NCBI GenBank assembly: GCA_021789945.1 | Contig: JAJYIS010000009.1 | Coordinates: 1 to 33,065, forward strand | From: Thermoplasmata archaeon | GTDB lineage: Archaea; Thermoplasmatota; Thermoplasmata; UBA10834 | DNA: 33,065 bases | Direction: 5' to 3' | Part shown: piece after piece, positions 32,158 through 33,065 of the stretch | Numbering within the stretch: the first letter of the stretch is position 1 | How the letters are laid out: every line of letters begins with the position of its first letter | The notes under the pieces: model-generated | Seen by the model: only the letters and a program-made list of their open reading frames with translations | Told to the model about the DNA's origin: nothing | Database searches by the model: none | Translations under genes and position numbers: made by a program

Positions 32158-33065
32158 ATGGCCATCTCCGTGGCCGCAACGCTATTGGCCTTCGACGACA
32201 CCGATTCCCCAGACGGGATGTGCACGACCTACCTCGCCACCCTCATCCTCGAGGAGCTCTCGGAGTACGACCTCATCGGGCTGCCGAGGCTCGTGCGGCT
32301 GAACCCTAACATACCCTGGAAGACCAGGGGGAATGCCGCGATCTGCCTCCCGCTCGGGCACGGCTCCGGCAAGGGCATGCCCTGCGGGAGCGTCTCAGGG
32401 CGAGAGCTTCGGTACCATCTATCGGGCCGTCCAGCGGATCCGTCCGAGCTGCTCGAGAGGGCCTCGAAGGTCCTCAAGAAGTTCGCCAGGTTCGAGTGCG
32501 CGGAGACGAACCCCGGGATAGTCGCATCCAACAGGCGGCCTCCGCCCTCCCTGTACTGGAGGGCCGTCCGCGAGGTAGTCTCCGCCAAGGATGTGGAGGC
32601 CGTCCTGAAACGTTCGCGGGCACGCTGGAGGAAGTTCAAGAAAGGCCGGGGGATAATCGGCGCCGCGGCCGCCATGTCCTGGAGGCCTCACGACAGGACC
32701 TGGGAGGTCATCGCGTACAGGGCCCCTGGAAGATTCGGCACCCCCAGGCGGATCCAACCCGAGAGCGTGATCGAGATGGACAGGGCGACGAAGAAGACCT
32801 TTAACAACTACGACTACGAGAACGGCCACATCGCGATCGCACCCGGGTCGCCTTGCCCCATTCTCTTCGGCATCAGGGGTGACTCCCCGAAGGAGCTCCT
32901 GAGGGCGAAGGACATGATCAGGGGCGAGAGGCCGGACAAGTGGCTCCTGTTCCTGACCAACCAGGCGACAGAGGACCACATCGTCCAGAGGCGGATAGCC
33001 GAGCTGAGGCCGATGATGTCCGCGCGCGTCGAAGCCAGAGTGGCCCTCCTGCCGAAGACCATCCC
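32158..33065 (+). CDS. tiaS: tRNA(Ile2) 2-agmatinylcytidine synthetase TiaS (partial, C-terminus beyond window)
   Basis: The reading frame is open from ATG 32158 to the window edge (302 residues), so it is missing from the ORF track. The start LLAFDDTDSPDGMCTTYLATLIL and LVRLNPNIPWKTRGNAAICLPLGHG are diagnostic of TiaS, followed by ETNPGIVAS, GRGIIGAAAAMSW, and RATKKTFNNYDYENGHIAIAPGSPCPILFGIRGD. The enzyme attaches agmatine to C34 of the tRNA(Ile) CAU anticodon so that it reads AUA codons, an archaea-specific step. The missing part should contain the rest of the OB domain and the zinc ribbon (full length is usually about 420 residues). Confidence 0.95.
   Translation, partial: MAISVAATLLAFDDTDSPDGMCTTYLATLILEELSEYDLIGLPRLVRLNPNIPWKTRGNAAICLPLGHGSGKGMPCGSVSGRELRYHLSGRPADPSELLERASKVLKKFARFECAETNPGIVASNRRPPPSLYWRAVREVVSAKDVEAVLKRSRARWRKFKKGRGIIGAAAAMSWRPHDRTWEVIAYRAPGRFGTPRRIQPESVIEMDRATKKTFNNYDYENGHIAIAPGSPCPILFGIRGDSPKELLRAKDMIRGERPDKWLLFLTNQATEDHIVQRRIAELRPMMSARVEARVALLPKTI

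Noticed and set aside
1-33065. CRISPR arrays, insertion sequences, tRNA or rRNA genes
   Set aside because: No regularly spaced repeats, transposase-like proteins or tRNA/rRNA landmarks were found by eye; a covariance-model scan would be decisive for tRNAs.

Overview
This is an archaeal chromosomal segment, most likely from a GC-rich member of the Thermoplasmatota. Evidence seen in the sequence: a complete A-type (V/A) ATP synthase operon in the order H-I-K-E-C-F-A-B-D, the small subunit of DNA polymerase D, an Orc1/Cdc6 initiator, TiaS, a UPF0201 protein, ADP-forming acyl-CoA synthetase, a Sec11-type signal peptidase, TATA-box promoters and many leaderless or GTG/TTG starts. The DUF835 protein, the wHTH-STAND regulator and the probable DUF3198 protein point to Thermoplasmatota by family distribution; the order cannot be fixed from sequence alone. 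By eye there are no rRNA or tRNA genes, CRISPR arrays or insertion sequences.

Layout. 1-2278 (minus): a large secreted or surface protein with an archaeal type IV pilin-like N-terminus and FG-GAP/VCBS repeats, cut by the window edge, divergent from a winged-helix STAND-type ATPase (2467-3600). 3607-5793 (minus): a compact cluster V4R sensor - KaiC-like ATPase - DUF835 - corrinoid adenosyltransferase. 5916-9472: CYTH phosphatase/cyclase, a small basic protein, a membrane CPBP protease framed by two zinc ribbons, and a UPF0201/TIM-barrel isomerase pair. 9593-12463 (plus): PolD small subunit and acyl-CoA synthetase alpha. 12470-20938 (minus): the ATP synthase operon, followed by an unlisted 41-codon membrane micro-ORF. 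21092-25113: dCMP deaminase, then an APC permease and a non-pyrrolysine MttB-type methyltransferase. 25107-27962: nucleotidyltransferase, metallophosphoesterase, signal peptidase. 27978-30946: Orc1/Cdc6 and HflX diverge from an intergenic region carrying origin recognition box-like repeats and an AT-rich palindrome, a strong candidate replication origin. 30954-33065: a small membrane protein, a secreted OB-fold protein and TiaS (truncated by the window end).

How the parts fit. The ATP synthase genes form one transcription unit from a single TATA promoter at about 20967. Replication functions (Orc1/Cdc6, the origin, PolD small subunit) lie within about 20 kb. The permease-methyltransferase pair suggests uptake and demethylation of a methylated amine, but no corrinoid protein is adjacent. 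The V4R-KaiC-DUF835 cluster looks like a signalling module of unknown input. Two genes (1-2278 and 32158-33065) are open at the window edges and are therefore missing from the supplied ORF track; a third (12470-12595) is too short for it.
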